This document shows, one piece after another, positions 62,864 to 64,000 of a DNA stretch of 64,000 nucleotides. The DNA is from Saccharothrix luteola (GTDB taxonomy: Bacteria; Actinomycetota; Actinomycetes; Mycobacteriales; Pseudonocardiaceae). Numbering within the stretch: position 1 is the stretch's first letter; every line of letters begins with the position of its first letter. The stretch is from the NCBI RefSeq assembly GCF_020859565.1, contig NZ_JAJHUO010000031.1:1-64000 (forward strand). The letters run 5' to 3'. The notes under the pieces are model-generated. The model saw nothing but the letters and a program-made list of their open reading frames with translations, was not told the DNA's origin and searched no databases. The translations under genes were made by a program, and so were the position numbers.

Positions 62864-63385
62864 GTGGAGCGGCTGGACGGGCCGGAAGCGCTGGCCGCCT
62901 GGTACGACGCCCACGCCCGCCCGCTCCACCACTACCTGGCCCGGCGGGCCGGGACGGCGGTGGCCGACGACCTCGTGGCCGACGTGTTCCTGGTCGCCTG
63001 GGAGCAGCGGGCGAGCTTCGATCCGACCCGCGCCGGGCCCAAGGCGTGGCTGTACGGGATAGCCACCAACCTGCTGCGGCGACACCACCGCTCCGAGGAG
63101 ACCCGGCTGCGGGCCTGGGCGCGGGACGGTGGCCGCCGGTCCACTCAGGACGAGGTCGACCACCGGGTCGCGGACAGCGTGGACGCGGACGTGCGCGCTC
63201 GGCGGATGGCCGAGGCCATCGCGGGGCTGCGTGCCGAGGAGCGCGACGTGCTGCTGCTCGTGGCGTGGGGTGAGCTGACCGCGGCGGAGATCGCGGAGGT
63301 GCTCGGGATCAAGGAGCAGACGGTGCGGACGCGCCTGCACAGGGCCAGGACGAAGCTGAGGACCGAGGAGGCGCGTGATGCGTGA
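62864..63385 (+). CDS. ECF-type RNA polymerase sigma factor
   Basis: 173 residues from GTG 62864, preceded by AGGAGG. Region 2 (YLARRAGTAVADDLVADVFL and AWEQRASFDPTRAGPKAWLY) and region 4 (ERDVLLLVAWGELTAAEIAE, then LGIKEQTVRTRLHRARTKLR) are complete. It directs RNA polymerase to a specific promoter set. The next gene starts inside its last codons, so they are co-translated. Confidence 0.9.
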   Translation: MERLDGPEALAAWYDAHARPLHHYLARRAGTAVADDLVADVFLVAWEQRASFDPTRAGPKAWLYGIATNLLRRHHRSEETRLRAWARDGGRRSTQDEVDHRVADSVDADVRARRMAEAIAGLRAEERDVLLLVAWGELTAAEIAEVLGIKEQTVRTRLHRARTKLRTEEARDA

Positions 63386-64000
63386 GGACGAGGTGGACCA
63401 GGTCGTGCGGGACGTGCGCGGCGACACGGCGCCGATGACCGGCGAGAGCTTCACCGCCAACCGGGAGAAGGTGCTCGCGCTCGCCGCGGCCGGACGGCCG
63501 GCGGGCAGGCCGACGCGGCGCTGGTGGGGTGTCGCCGCGGGCGTCGCCGTGCTGGCCGCGGGCGGGGTGCTGGCCCAGGTGGTGCTGGGTGGTCCGACGC
63601 CCGCGACCGCCGAGGCGGCGCAGGCGTTGACCAGGGCCGCGGACGCGATCACGACAACGGACCCGGTGCTGGGCCCCGGCCAGTACCGGTACGCGATCAG
63701 CCGCGGCCGGTCCGCGGTGCGGGCCTCGCAGGGCGGGCAGGACTTCCGGTGGCTGGGCGAGGAGGTCCTGGAGGTGTGGCTGCCCGCGGTCGAGGGGGAG
63801 GAGTACCTGGTCCGCCCCCGGGACACCGGTCGGCGGGACTGGTTGGTCGGCACCGAGGAGCAGGCGCGCAGCGCCGGGTTGGACCTGCGGCCCGCGCAGC
63901 AGAACGAGATCCGCGGCCGGTGTGACCGGCCGTGCCAGGAGGACCCGGGGGCGTGGCAGCAGCCCAACGCCCGGTTCCTGGCCGGCCTGCCCCGCGCGCC
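63378..64000 (+). CDS. Membrane partner of the sigma factor (CU044_5270-like), partial
   Basis: ATG 63378 overlaps the sigma gene by 8 bp; the frame is open to the window end (about 207 residues). A cytoplasmic N-terminus (MREDEVDQVVRDVRGDTAPM) is followed by one membrane segment (WWGVAAGVAVLAAGGVLAQV, about residues 49-68) and an extracytoplasmic part (ALTRAADAITTTDPVLGPGQ, YAISRGRS). The order sigma factor then single-pass membrane protein fits a cognate regulator or sensor of the sigma factor; members annotated CU044_5270 have this architecture. No zinc-type anti-sigma motif (HxxxCxxC) is seen. The end is cut by the window. Confidence 0.7.
   Translation, partial: MREDEVDQVVRDVRGDTAPMTGESFTANREKVLALAAAGRPAGRPTRRWWGVAAGVAVLAAGGVLAQVVLGGPTPATAEAAQALTRAADAITTTDPVLGPGQYRYAISRGRSAVRASQGGQDFRWLGEEVLEVWLPAVEGEEYLVRPRDTGRRDWLVGTEEQARSAGLDLRPAQQNEIRGRCDRPCQEDPGAWQQPNARFLAGLPRA

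Noticed and set aside
1..64000. CRISPR arrays, rRNA genes, intact tRNAs
   Set aside because: No regularly spaced short repeats with unique spacers were seen, no rRNA-like sequence, and the only tRNA-like sequence is the 48-base tRNA-Val 3' half at 42363.

Overview
The window is high-GC actinobacterial DNA. GTG starts are common, many genes overlap by 4 bp, and several families are typical of Pseudonocardiales-like soil actinomycetes (Saccharothrix, Lentzea, Actinosynnema, Amycolatopsis): a calerythrin-like EF-hand protein, MmyB-type XRE regulators, DUF6247, DUF3103 and a LAL regulator. The genus is an inference; no rRNA or intact tRNA is present to fix it.

The region is accessory and heavily rearranged. 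Three related integrase-core insertion sequences are labelled here IS-A (complete at 1516-2750), IS-B (7001-8174) and IS-C (38219-39413). Tips or fragments of them recur at 465-951, 8175-8453, 37888-38218, 41229-41262, 42637-43534, 44027-44220, 52691-52980, 58273-58520, 59343-59515 and 62520-62735, together with scars of IS630, IS701, IS1182, IS110 and IS5-like elements. Many of these junctions cut genes. Two inverted duplications lie inside one another: 1067-1515 with 51449-51897, and 14181-14522 with 35386-35727.

Layout. 1-9 kb: IS debris around a two-gene unit for a membrane M48-type peptidase. 9-13.8 kb: tautomerase, SDR and MmyB-type regulator, then enoyl-CoA hydratase and AraC regulator. 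13.8-14.5 kb: a decayed inverted copy of the 35-37 kb ABC/two-component locus. 14.5-23.5 kb: MFS plus flavin monooxygenase, carboxylesterase, metallo-hydrolase, two more MmyB-type regulators, SnoaL-like protein and NmrA-like protein. 24-31.9 kb: tandem flavin monooxygenases, quinone-oxidoreductase-like MDR, TetR and MFS genes, a decayed copy of the MDR/TetR pair, then a TetR/SDR divergent pair. 32.5-37.7 kb: an ABC exporter divergent from a sensor kinase and response regulator. 37.7-44.2 kb: IS nest, the end of a Hint polymorphic toxin with its likely immunity gene, a DUF6247/RelE-like toxin-antitoxin pair, and a tRNA-Val 3' fragment with a hairpin and an integrase stub that looks like one end of an integrated element. 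44.4-50 kb: LAL regulator, two alpha/beta hydrolases and a DUF1345 protein. 50-59 kb: broken genes mixed with a few intact ones. 59.9-64 kb: calerythrin-like protein, acyl-CoA-dehydrogenase-type flavoprotein, and an ECF sigma factor with a membrane partner that runs off the end.

The intact genes mostly form regulator-plus-oxidoreductase, hydrolase or exporter pairs, suggesting small inducible detoxification or tailoring units rather than one biosynthetic cluster. The most distinctive content is the toxin/immunity remnants, the attachment-site end, the duplicated operators and the nested inverted repeats.
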